NCBI GenBank assembly: GCA_020343675.1
Contig: CP070806.1
Location: 2,318,411 to 2,368,437 of the forward strand
Direction of reading: 5' to 3'
Origin: Phycisphaerales bacterium
GTDB lineage: Bacteria > Planctomycetota > Phycisphaerae > Sedimentisphaerales > Anaerobacaceae
Length of the DNA stretch: 50,027 nucleotides
Shown here: positions 8,217-16,329 of the stretch, in pieces
Layout of the letters: each line of letters starts with the position of its first letter
Numbering within the stretch: position 1 is the first letter of the stretch
The notes under the pieces: generated by a model
The model's input: only the letters and a program-made list of their open reading frames with translations
Databases searched by the model: none
Told to the model about the DNA's origin: nothing
Made by a program: the position numbers and the translations under genes

Positions 8217-10619
8217 ATGAAACAAGTCGTGGTTCTCTCGATCTGCCTTGTCCTCGTGCCAGTCGGTTCATCACTTGCCGGCGATCCGAAAGGTGAGTCG
8301 GCAATCGGGCACATGCCCATTAGCGTGTGGAATATCAGCGGGATCGAATCCCGGCGGCCGGTAACCGGCGGTGTTCCTCTTGCTCAGGGAGCCGCTCCAC
8401 AGGGCGTGCTTTTCGCCCTCTGTGATGCGAATGATAATCCCGTGCCCTTGCAGACGTCGGTTCTCTCTCGGTGGAAAGATAGAAGTGCCCGTTGGGTCTT
8501 GCTCGACTTCCAGGCTGAACCTCCTGCTAACACCAGGGAACATTTCAAGCTATGCTGGGGTAAGAAGCTCAAAGCAGCCAATCCGGAATTTCCAGTGGAG
8601 GTCAATAGGCAAGACAGGCTATCCATTGGAACTCGAAATGTGATTGTCTCGCCGCTGAGAAGCGCTCTATTACGAATATCCGATCGGGTTGATCTCGGAC
8701 TCACGCTGATAGATGGCGAAGGCAGGAAGTGCACAGCAATTGTCGAATCGGTGGATGTCCAAACAGAGGGTGAGATTCGTTCTACTCTGCTCTTGCGAGG
8801 TGCTTTCCGTGATCCCGATGGGCGGCGTGTTTTCGGATTTCGGGTGCTGGCTTCTGTCTTCGCCGGACTCTCAAAGGTCTATCTTGAGCCGCAAATTCTG
8901 ATCGATTCAGAAAATGGAGTCGTGCAGCATCTCCGTGATTTGAAATTTGCGGTGACTCCTCTGGTGCCGATGCGCTCGGCTACCATAGGCGGGACGCCGA
9001 AATGGACCGGAACCTCCAAGTCCAAGGTTCGCTTGTTTCAGGTTGATGATGAGAACTACCGGTTTGAAGGCGCCCGGGGGAGCGGATCAAAAGCTCAGGG
9101 ATGGGCTGAAATGAATGACGGTAGAGGAACTATTGCCATTGCGCTGCGGGATTTCTGGCAACAGTGGCCAAAGAGCATAGAAGTGGACTCAGAAGGTTTA
9201 GCGATAGGTTTGTTCCCTGGATTCGCAAAAGGCACGTTTGACCACATGGAGCCCTGGTACAAGCACCAGTATTTGTTCAAGGACAATTACTATCGACTGA
9301 GGACAGGTCAGGCACCCCGCTGGCGGATCTGGTTGGATCTTTCAGGAAGAGGCTCCTCGCTGGTTCAGGCTGCCAACGCCCCGTTGGTCCCTTCTGCTGA
9401 CCCGGCGCAGGCAATTGCATCAGGTGTGTGGGGGAGTATTGACCCGGCGGGTGGCCCAGACATGAAACGATATGACGATTGGGCGGAGAATCTCTTTGAC
9501 AATGGTTACTGTCGCTCAATAAGGGTACAGCGAGACTATGGACAGATGAATTGGGGCGACTGGTTTGGTGAACGCCGCTGCAACTGGGGAAATCACGAGT
9601 ACGATACGGCCAAACATATCTTAGTGCAGTTTGCCCGGACTGGAGATCCCAAATACCTCTACGTTGGAGATGTCGCCGCCCGCCATACGAGTGAGATCGA
9701 TGTCATTCATTTTGCTAATGACGACTTGACGAGGCACTTCGAGGAGGATTTCGGAGGCCGTTCTGCTTACCCAGTCCGTCCTGGAATGGTACATGAGCAC
9801 TGTGTGGGACACGTGAGTGGCTTCTATGATGTTGAACGCATTCGCGAACTCTACGCTTCACTCGGGAATGGAAGCCATCTTTGCCTGGCTCCTTACAACC
9901 TGGGACACATCTGGACGCAGGGTATGGTCTATGACTATTTCCTGACCGGGAATCCATGGGTGAAAGAGACTGTGGAGAAGATTGGAAATAATCTTGCCAG
10001 ACTGGCAGAGGATCGAAAATTCAATTTTAGGACTGGCACCCACGTCGGCCGTGTCAATGGCTGGACAATGCTTGCTATTGCCGGGGCTTATGAACTTGAC
10101 CTTGACGAACGCTACCTTAAAGCTATGAAACTGCTTGCCGATGATGCGATTTCGGCTCAGGATCCGCATTGTGGCGGGTGGCTTTGGAAGCTCCCCGGGG
10201 ACCATTGCTATTGTGAAACGAAGCATATTGGAGAAGCCGGGTTCATAGGTTCCGTCAGGATAAATGGTCTGTGCCGATATTATGAGCTCTCCGGGGATGG
10301 ACGTATTCCTGAAGTTGTGAAACGGGCAGTCACCCATCTCAACAATGACACCTGGATGGAACAACATAGTGACTGGCGGTACACATCCTGTCCTGCCTCA
10401 GGGCGGGTCGGGCAAACCGGCGTCACAATTGCCGCGTTGGTCAATAGTGTGAAGCTTAACGGAGAGCCTGAACACCTCAGAATACTGCGTAAAGCCTGGG
10501 ATGGAAAATTTGAACGCCTTCTGATCGCGCCTACTTCAAGACCCGGACTTGGCAAGACGTATTCGATGATCATGTATGGAAGTCCGGAGGCCATGAATCT
10601 TTTCGTCGGAGGCTTCTGA
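8217..10619 (+). CDS. PcRGLX/YetA-like protein, exo-rhamnogalacturonan-lyase-type, secreted
   Basis: The 800-residue protein has a signal peptide (VLSICLVLVPVGSSLAG) and the three-part layout of the PcRGLX/YetA-like family: an N-terminal RIFT-type barrel (about 30-230, with PLAQGAAPQGVLFALCDAND), a beta-sandwich (about 240-400) and an alpha/alpha toroid (about 430-780). The toroid carries NWGDWFGERRCNWGNHEYD and HVGRVNGWTMLAIAGAYEL. The fungal founder is an exo-acting rhamnogalacturonan lyase of family PL26, so a role in pectin-backbone breakdown is likely, although the catalytic residues have not been checked. GGAAGG lies eight bases before the ATG. The transglutaminase-like gene follows after 57 bases and is probably co-transcribed. 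Confidence 0.75.
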   Translation: MKQVVVLSICLVLVPVGSSLAGDPKGESAIGHMPISVWNISGIESRRPVTGGVPLAQGAAPQGVLFALCDANDNPVPLQTSVLSRWKDRSARWVLLDFQAEPPANTREHFKLCWGKKLKAANPEFPVEVNRQDRLSIGTRNVIVSPLRSALLRISDRVDLGLTLIDGEGRKCTAIVESVDVQTEGEIRSTLLLRGAFRDPDGRRVFGFRVLASVFAGLSKVYLEPQILIDSENGVVQHLRDLKFAVTPLVPMRSATIGGTPKWTGTSKSKVRLFQVDDENYRFEGARGSGSKAQGWAEMNDGRGTIAIALRDFWQQWPKSIEVDSEGLAIGLFPGFAKGTFDHMEPWYKHQYLFKDNYYRLRTGQAPRWRIWLDLSGRGSSLVQAANAPLVPSADPAQAIASGVWGSIDPAGGPDMKRYDDWAENLFDNGYCRSIRVQRDYGQMNWGDWFGERRCNWGNHEYDTAKHILVQFARTGDPKYLYVGDVAARHTSEIDVIHFANDDLTRHFEEDFGGRSAYPVRPGMVHEHCVGHVSGFYDVERIRELYASLGNGSHLCLAPYNLGHIWTQGMVYDYFLTGNPWVKETVEKIGNNLARLAEDRKFNFRTGTHVGRVNGWTMLAIAGAYELDLDERYLKAMKLLADDAISAQDPHCGGWLWKLPGDHCYCETKHIGEAGFIGSVRINGLCRYYELSGDGRIPEVVKRAVTHLNNDTWMEQHSDWRYTSCPASGRVGQTGVTIAALVNSVKLNGEPEHLRILRKAWDGKFERLLIAPTSRPGLGKTYSMIMYGSPEAMNLFVGGF

Positions 10620-10676
10620 CAAAGCTGGAACCTTTTACGCAACCAGACCGTCAAATACTATTTAGGTGCTATTAGC

Positions 10677-13328
10677 ATGGCAATTCCAACTCACATGACG
10701 AGACCGAAGCGACCGATCAGAAATGCGTCGCTCATGGACAGGGGTGCTGTTTCGATTGTGGCTATCTTGATGCTGATGATGTATTCTGGAGTGGCTTTCA
10801 GCGCTCACCAAGGTCCACCGAAGTCGAAATGGCACTCTATTAGGGGAGATCGAGAGCAGAAATATGAAGAGGTCATCACTGCGGGCTCCCACGGGTACGG
10901 AGTAAGGATGGCAGGCAATGTTGATGGTGTAATGACCCGTATGCCCATCAGCTACGGTGCCTATCACCAAGGCTGGCAGCCCAACAGGTTCATGCGGCTT
11001 GAGAACGTCGGCGATACGGATGTTGTTAATCCGTGGATTACTGTCAACGGCAAGCGGAACTGGCGCACCCTTGAGGACATAGCTGATGAAGCGACCACCG
11101 GGTGCACCAGCGAGCGGGAGAAAGCACGCGCTGTGTGGGAATTCCAGCGCAATCATCGGTTCCACGCTACCACATGGGATAGAGAATGTGACGATACGGT
11201 CAAAGTCTATAATATCTACGGCTACACTCTGTGCGGCAATGACGCCAAGGTCATATCGGATCTCTGGAAAGCGGCCGGCCTGCGGACAAGACGAGGATAC
11301 CCGGTGGGGCATAGCATTGCTGAGGCGTTCTACGATGGTGAGTATCACCTGTTAGACGGTGACGAGCACGCCATCTACTTGCGACGAGACAATACTACTA
11401 TTGCTTCGGAAGCGGAAGTCGTGCGGGATCACGACCTGGTGAAGCGTACTCATACCTACGGCATCGAACGCAGAGACAGCCGGGCTACGGACGAGTTATC
11501 GGCTTCGCTTTACGGCTACGAGGGCCGACGTAAAGGTGAGCTTGGCGGGCGGAGCAAACACACCATGGCTTACACTTTGAGGCCCGGAGAATCCATAGAA
11601 TGGAGATGGGATCACATCGGCAAGCAATACACAGCAGGCACCGAAGTGCCGGACGGGAAATGGCGCAAGGATGGCGAGGGCGATCTGGCAGTCTGGGGCG
11701 AGCGTGCTTATGACAACATGCGCAACGGCATAATGCGTTACGTGCCAGACCTGGGAAGCCCCGTTTGTCGAAGGGCGATTGAGTCCGAAAGCAACATCGC
11801 GGGTATGTGGGCGGATCGTGTCCGTCCGGCCATACATCCCTCTCGCCCAGGACAGCCGGCACAAGTTACGTGGAAGATCACCAGCGCGTACGTTATAGTA
11901 GGCGGCAGGATGAAGGCTCGTTTTCACCGCAGAAGTGTCGATGATTTGCTCCTAGTCAAGCTCTCCCGAGATGCCAGGCAATGGGAGACTCTGTGGACGG
12001 CTCGAACCACGGGGGACTTTCGCCGCGAGCTTGTCTTCGACGACAAGCTCTCCCGTCGCGGATTTCCACAGTATGAATACTTCCTGCGCGTGGAGATGGG
12101 GTCAAAGGCGGAGAATTGTGACGTCGGTATCGAGAGCATCGAATTCGCCACCGACGTGCAGATGTCTCTTCTTGGCCTGCCCGAATTGGAACTGGGTGAG
12201 AACCTGGTGAGGTACGCGGATGAGACTAAAGGACCGCGACGGGTACGTGTCACTCATTCCTGGATGGAACGGACGGCGTGGCGCAGGCCTTCAGCCCCAA
12301 AGACAATGATGCCTGCTGATGGTACCACCGTGGAAGGGACACTAGTCAAGTTCCGCTGGGTGCCGCCAGCTGATTCGGGTAGCAGCCAGGTGGAAGACTA
12401 TCACTTCCAGTTGAGCAATACGCCTGACATGCGCTGGCCTCTGTCGCCTAGCTTCGACAAGCTGATTTCAAGAACAGCCTCACAGGGCAAAGCTCAATGG
12501 GTGGCTCCATCCGTCGGTCTGTTGAATCCTGGCACATACTACTACTGGCGTGTGCGCGCCAAGAACACCCATGGTGTTTGGGGGCCATGGAGTGAAGTTA
12601 CGTCCTTCAGATGCGCCGCTCCGGGCGTGCCGATCAACGTCAGGGCTATTTCCGATCAAGATGCGGGGAAAGTTGTTCTGAAATGGGATGCCAATCCGAG
12701 AGGTCGGCGACCCGCTCTGTTTAGGATCTACGGCAGCAATGAAAAGGGGTTCACCATCAGTGACACCGAATACATGGTGGTTATGGGGCGAGGTTTCTGC
12801 GAGAACATGGATCAGTTCAATGCAAAGGATGACATACCCAGCCGCAATGCAGTAGAGACGCCATCGAATTTCATGACCGCTACTAACAAAAGCAGTCTGA
12901 TGATTGTTGGCCCCGGACTTGGTCTGCCCAACGTTAATAAGGCATTCTATAGGGTGGTTGCAGTAGATGAGAATGGTAATGTCAGTGGCGCGTCTGATTA
13001 CGCGGACTTCTCCCGCCCGTTCATTTACAGTCGGCTACCTGAGAAAGTGAAAGTAGATAGAGTTCTTGGACACAGACTGGGAGTCGTCGCCTCCATCGGC
13101 GATCTAAGATGCAAACCAGGCTATAAGGCAGCTTTCTGGGACAGAGAATATCTCAGGTTCTCGCTTGTCCAGGCACCCCGATGGTTAGAGCTTGACCCGC
13201 AGACGGGAGAGATCGCAGGAACGCCAGAGGTGGAAGACATTGGACAGCATGAGGTGGTGGTACAAGTGAGGAGTAGTCAGGGAGGTGTGACCAAACGTAG
13301 GTTCCTTATGGAGGTGATCGATAGATGA
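10677..13328 (+). CDS. Secreted transglutaminase-like protein with FN3 and Ig-like C-terminal domains
   Basis: The 883-residue protein starts with a basic stretch and one hydrophobic segment (VSIVAILMLMMYSGVAFSA, about 25-43), a signal peptide or anchor. A transglutaminase-like core follows: Cys185 in YTLCGNDAK, His211 in YPVGHSIAEAF and Asp226 in YHLLDGD, in the family order and spacing. Around 540-650 there is a fibronectin type III-like region ending YYYWRVRAKNTHGVWGPWSE, then a second one starting APGVPINVRA. The last 80 residues (WLELDPQTGEIAGTPEVED) look like a putative-Ig He_PIG repeat. The substrate is unknown; the core could be a cysteine peptidase or an amidase. AGGTG precedes the ATG by eight bases. 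Confidence 0.7.
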   Translation: MAIPTHMTRPKRPIRNASLMDRGAVSIVAILMLMMYSGVAFSAHQGPPKSKWHSIRGDREQKYEEVITAGSHGYGVRMAGNVDGVMTRMPISYGAYHQGWQPNRFMRLENVGDTDVVNPWITVNGKRNWRTLEDIADEATTGCTSEREKARAVWEFQRNHRFHATTWDRECDDTVKVYNIYGYTLCGNDAKVISDLWKAAGLRTRRGYPVGHSIAEAFYDGEYHLLDGDEHAIYLRRDNTTIASEAEVVRDHDLVKRTHTYGIERRDSRATDELSASLYGYEGRRKGELGGRSKHTMAYTLRPGESIEWRWDHIGKQYTAGTEVPDGKWRKDGEGDLAVWGERAYDNMRNGIMRYVPDLGSPVCRRAIESESNIAGMWADRVRPAIHPSRPGQPAQVTWKITSAYVIVGGRMKARFHRRSVDDLLLVKLSRDARQWETLWTARTTGDFRRELVFDDKLSRRGFPQYEYFLRVEMGSKAENCDVGIESIEFATDVQMSLLGLPELELGENLVRYADETKGPRRVRVTHSWMERTAWRRPSAPKTMMPADGTTVEGTLVKFRWVPPADSGSSQVEDYHFQLSNTPDMRWPLSPSFDKLISRTASQGKAQWVAPSVGLLNPGTYYYWRVRAKNTHGVWGPWSEVTSFRCAAPGVPINVRAISDQDAGKVVLKWDANPRGRRPALFRIYGSNEKGFTISDTEYMVVMGRGFCENMDQFNAKDDIPSRNAVETPSNFMTATNKSSLMIVGPGLGLPNVNKAFYRVVAVDENGNVSGASDYADFSRPFIYSRLPEKVKVDRVLGHRLGVVASIGDLRCKPGYKAAFWDREYLRFSLVQAPRWLELDPQTGEIAGTPEVEDIGQHEVVVQVRSSQGGVTKRRFLMEVIDR

Positions 13329-13424
13329 GTACCTTCGCGACAGAGGATAAGTCACGATCAAGAGCTTCTTCTTGCTCTCTGGCATCGCTTGCTCCATTTT
13401 GCCCGGAACGGAAGGACCCACAAT

Positions 13425-13482
13425 TCTACTGTCGGTTATCCTCTCATAAGAACTGGACCAGTTTTTGCGGAGCAGGCCAGTT
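13425..13482. repeat. Direct repeat, copy 2 (43 bp perfect core)
   Basis: This is the second copy of the repeat at 224, in the same orientation. Here no transposase gene lies on its left side; the transglutaminase-like gene ends about 100 bases before. Copy 2 therefore looks like a solo insertion-sequence end or a recombination scar. The 246 bp between that gene and the IS630 element hold nothing else I can support. Confidence 0.9.
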
Positions 13483-13575
13483 GACTTTGCCGACATCTAT
13501 TCTCTCATAGCCCCACGACCGCTGCAATGTCAGAATGGCAAGCTTGAGCCGGCCAATCAGTAATGTGTCCCTCTA

Positions 13576-14796
13576 GTAGTCTGTAACACTTATAGTACTG
13601 GGTATAGTCTCTTTAGTTTTACACGAGCGTCTGCAGTCGTGAATTGCCAATCCACCGTAGCATCAGCCTGATTACGTTTCTGCTCCCAAACGCCGACTTC
13701 ACTTATCATCTGTCCCTTCATCGGAATATAGTCAGACAAACACTGACGACTGAGCACACCAATTTCGATTTCAGCCATGTTCAGCCAACTGCCATGCTTA
13801 GGCGTATAATGAATCTCCAACTTATCAGCCAAGCGACGCGCCTCGGCCGGTTCAAACGCTTCATAAAGCGATCCGGTCGAATGAGTATTCAGGTTATCCA
13901 GCACCAGCACAATCTTCTCGGCATCTGGGTAATGCACATCCACAAGGTCTCGAATACATTCGGCAAAGTCCTTTCGAGTACGTTGATCGGTTACTTTCAC
14001 ATGCCGCCGGGCTTTCAACGGCTCGAACATCATAAACAAATTGACCACGCCGTTACGATGATACTCATAATCCTTTCGTTTGGGCTGACCGGGTTGAGCC
14101 CGAATGGTCTTGCGCGTTTCTGCGATCAATTGCCGGTTGGTCTCGTCCAAACAGACCTTGGGAAACTTCGGATCATACGGCCTCTTGTATACGTCAAGCA
14201 CATCCTCCATACAAGCGACAAACTCGCCATTCGCCTCGGGCGGAATGCACCATTGCTCGCTTAGCCAGGGCTTGAGTTCGTTTTTTTCAGCGTCCGGCTG
14301 ACGGTCATGTGAGATACACTATCGACCACAGACAACTCCACCAGCCGATCCGCCAGGAGGCGTAAAGTCCATTCAGTGCGACCCGCTGGGGGCTCGCTGC
14401 AGGCTATGGCTATGAGCCGAGCTTCCGCATCACCATCGAGCTTGTGAGCGTAATTTTGACGCCTGTGGCGCTCTAATGCGGCCTCTAGACCTTCTTCCAC
14501 CAACCGCTTTCGCAGGCGTTCCACGGTGGTCAGATGGGCTCCAAAGGCTTGGGCTATCTGCTTGTCGTGCCAACCAGGACCCTGCCTACCCTGGTCTGCC
14601 TTCAAGAGCATCTGGGCGTGGCGGATCTTGTAGCCGGCGACCTTACCTTTCTTGATCAATCCCTCTAACCGCCTTCGCTCTTGACTTGTCAATTCCACTA
14701 CATACTTCTTCATTTGTGGTCTCCTTACCGATAAGTGTTTATTTTGAATATCGGCAAGAAGACTCTTGACCCTGTATATCAACTGTTACAGGCTAC
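13576..14796 (-). mobile_element. Complete IS630-family insertion sequence, about 1.22 kb
   Basis: The element is bounded by imperfect terminal inverted repeats. The left end begins GTAGTCTGTAACACTT and the right end, read inward on the minus strand, begins GTAGCCTGTAACAGTT; 21 of the first 28 positions agree. A TA dinucleotide flanks each side (13574-13575 and 14797-14798), as expected for IS630-type target duplication. It contains one transposase in two overlapping frames. The right flank begins with two copies of TAGTAGTTTG, very similar to the element's own outer decamer TAGTAGTCTG. Confidence 0.85.
13590..14713 (-). CDS. IS630-family transposase made by -1 frameshifting
   Basis: Frame one starts at an ATG seven bases after AGGAGA and encodes a helix-turn-helix part (QIAQAFGAHLTTVERLRKRL) ending ...RTLKKTNSSPG-stop. 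At a run of seven A residues (minus strand, 14287-14281) a shift to the -1 frame gives LKKNELKPWLSEQW and continues in an open frame through the DDE catalytic domain. That domain has Asp in VCLDETNRQ, Asp in LVLDNLNTH and Glu in HGSWLNMAEIE, the DDE set of IS630/Tc1-like enzymes. Either ribosomal slippage or transcription slippage that adds an A would give the full protein. All catalytic residues are present, so it may be active. Confidence 0.88.
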
Positions 14797-14845
14797 TAGT
14801 AGTTTGTAGTAGTTTGGTCCCTATTATGTTCGTCCCTATTATGTT
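14797..14845. repeat. Two short tandem repeats beside the IS630 element
   Basis: TAGTAGTTTG occurs twice in a row at 14797-14816, then GTCCCTATTATGTT occurs twice at 14817-14845 with one base between. The first decamer resembles the outer end of the neighbouring IS, so it may mark an earlier insertion or excision at the same place. Confidence 0.75.
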
Positions 14846-14957
14846 AAGAGGAATTTTGGGGCGCCGACATCGGTGGGGATTGAATACTGTGGCTCCGGAA
14901 TCGGACCATACAGAAAAGGCTGATTATTGTTTGGAATGAACGATGTTACACAACGGG

Positions 14958-15138
14958 TAATCGGGGGGTAATCGGGGGACACCATACATAAAAAGCGAGA
15001 AACAAGAAGATCGAAACGGGGCGATTTTCTGCATTCCTGCCGTCGCAGGAATGACAAGCAGGAAATGGGAGATTGCCGCGCTTCGGGTGACAATCGGGGG
15101 ACAGACAATCGGGGGACAGCATACATAAAAAGCGAGAA
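14958..15138. repeat. Cluster of AATCGGGGGACA-type repeats
   Basis: A 31-base unit at 14971-15001 (ATCGGGGGACACCATACATA and on) recurs at 15108-15138 with one substitution. Two shorter cores with AATCGGGG lie directly before each unit. Between them is the hairpin CATTCCTGC-CGTC-GCAGGAATG at 15032-15053. The stretch from the IS630 element to the next promoter (about 540 bp) has no supportable gene and consists largely of such intergenic repeats. Confidence 0.8.
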
Positions 15139-15340
15139 TACAGGAGTCAGGAGATAGAAGACCTTGTCATTTACGATTGCCGATTGGCGATTCTTCCATC
15201 TTCTCGGCGTTAAGCGGCGGCTTCGATTTCGTGTCTGTCAGTGTTAATCCGTCTCCGAATTCGTATCTCGCGTGCGGATTCTGCCTGTTGGGGCCAGCCG
15301 CCATGCTACAGAGCTTCGTGGTAAATGCCGATATTTGGCT

Positions 15341-15368
15341 TTGACGGGTGAATGTGGTATGGTATAAT
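15341..15368 (+). promoter_or_regulatory. Sigma-70-type promoter of the tandem-repeat protein gene
   Basis: TTGACG at 15341-15346 and TATAAT at 15363-15368 are separated by 16 bases. The expected transcript start is near 15375, which leaves a leader of about 60 bases before the ATG. Confidence 0.75.
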
Positions 15369-15433
15369 ATGCTCGAAACAGGACCGAAGAAACTGTTCTT
15401 GGCGGCGGCGTTGGCCGTAGCGGGGAGCAAAAG

Positions 15434-16243
15434 ATGAAGCCCATAACAAAGCAACTCACAATGGCGGCCCTTGTTCTGGCGTCCGTCGCCGTCCTGTCGT
15501 TCGGCATAAAGCAGGTTCGTTTCCATCTCCATCGGGCCCGCAACGCCGCAAGTGCCCCCAAAAGCGCCCAACCGGCCTCGCCCCCGCGCGAGGGCGCATC
15601 CGGACAATCGTCGGCGGACAAACTTTCCGATGACGATGCCTGGCTTGAGCAGACCCTTGACGCTCTGGCCGCACAGGGTTATCGCCCCGCCGACCTGGAC
15701 ACACTCCTGACTGAAAGCTACTCAGAGTACGCCGACGCTTCCGGCCGGGACGCATGGGCCAGCGACGAGATCGAGGCCTACGAGGATTCGGGCGAACAGG
15801 CGGATAATGTTGCCGGGAGCAAATCGCTCAAGGGCGAGTTTGCCAAGTACAAAAAAAGCTTAAAGGGCCTGCAAAAAGTATCCATTGGTGACTATGAGAA
15901 TGTCTATATCACCGACGCGGGTGAGTATTGGTATGTCAGTAAACAGCCGGACGGCACTACGACCAAGATGCAGTTCCAGGTGGACGACCGTTACGGCGAC
16001 GTTGTTGTCGTCGGCACCGGAGAAGCGGGTGTGTACCGTCCCGGCGCCGGAGGCAAGAACAGCCTCCAGAGAATATCCGTCGGCGCTAACGAAGACGTCT
16101 ACATCACTGAAACGGGCGAGCATTGGTATGTCAGTACGCAGCCGGACGGTACCACGACCAAGATGCAGTTCCAGGTCGAAGACAGTGACGGCGAGGTCGT
16201 CATCGTCGAGACCGAAGAATCTCAAGTGTACCCCTCCAAATAA
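15434..16243 (+). CDS. Secreted or membrane-anchored protein with two tandem repeats, unknown function
   Basis: The 269-residue protein begins with a hydrophobic segment (MAALVLASVAVLSFGI) that is a signal peptide or anchor, then a low-complexity Ala/Ser/Pro and acidic region to about residue 145. The rest consists of two copies of a roughly 50-residue unit: KVSIGDYENVYITDAGEYW... and RISVGANEDVYITETGEHW..., each followed by WYVS-QPDGTTTKMQFQV, an acidic turn and a VV-V strand. The DNA of the central part of the two units is nearly identical, which points to a recent duplication or gene conversion. GGGGAG precedes the ATG by six bases. I do not recognise a family. GCAGGAATGAC repeats lie on both sides of the gene. 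Confidence 0.75.
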   Translation: MKPITKQLTMAALVLASVAVLSFGIKQVRFHLHRARNAASAPKSAQPASPPREGASGQSSADKLSDDDAWLEQTLDALAAQGYRPADLDTLLTESYSEYADASGRDAWASDEIEAYEDSGEQADNVAGSKSLKGEFAKYKKSLKGLQKVSIGDYENVYITDAGEYWYVSKQPDGTTTKMQFQVDDRYGDVVVVGTGEAGVYRPGAGGKNSLQRISVGANEDVYITETGEHWYVSTQPDGTTTKMQFQVEDSDGEVVIVETEESQVYPSK

Positions 16244-16280
16244 GCGGGCATCAGAATCCGCGTGTGCGACAAATCCCTGG

Positions 16281-16303
16281 ATTCCTTCATGCGCAGGAAT
16301 GAC
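16281..16303. repeat. GCAGGAATGAC-type intergenic repeat
   Basis: ATTCC-TTCATGCGCA-GGAAT followed by GACA is an imperfect version of the hairpin at 15032-15053. It lies between the convergent ends of the tandem-repeat gene and the M55 peptidase gene, where it may also act in transcription termination. Confidence 0.55.
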
Positions 16304-16329
16304 AGGCATCGAGCATCGAGTCCGCCGGT

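Noticed and set aside
14958..15138. CRISPR array
   Set aside because: Only two full units with an irregular spacing are present and no cas gene is near; the units look like intergenic repeats.
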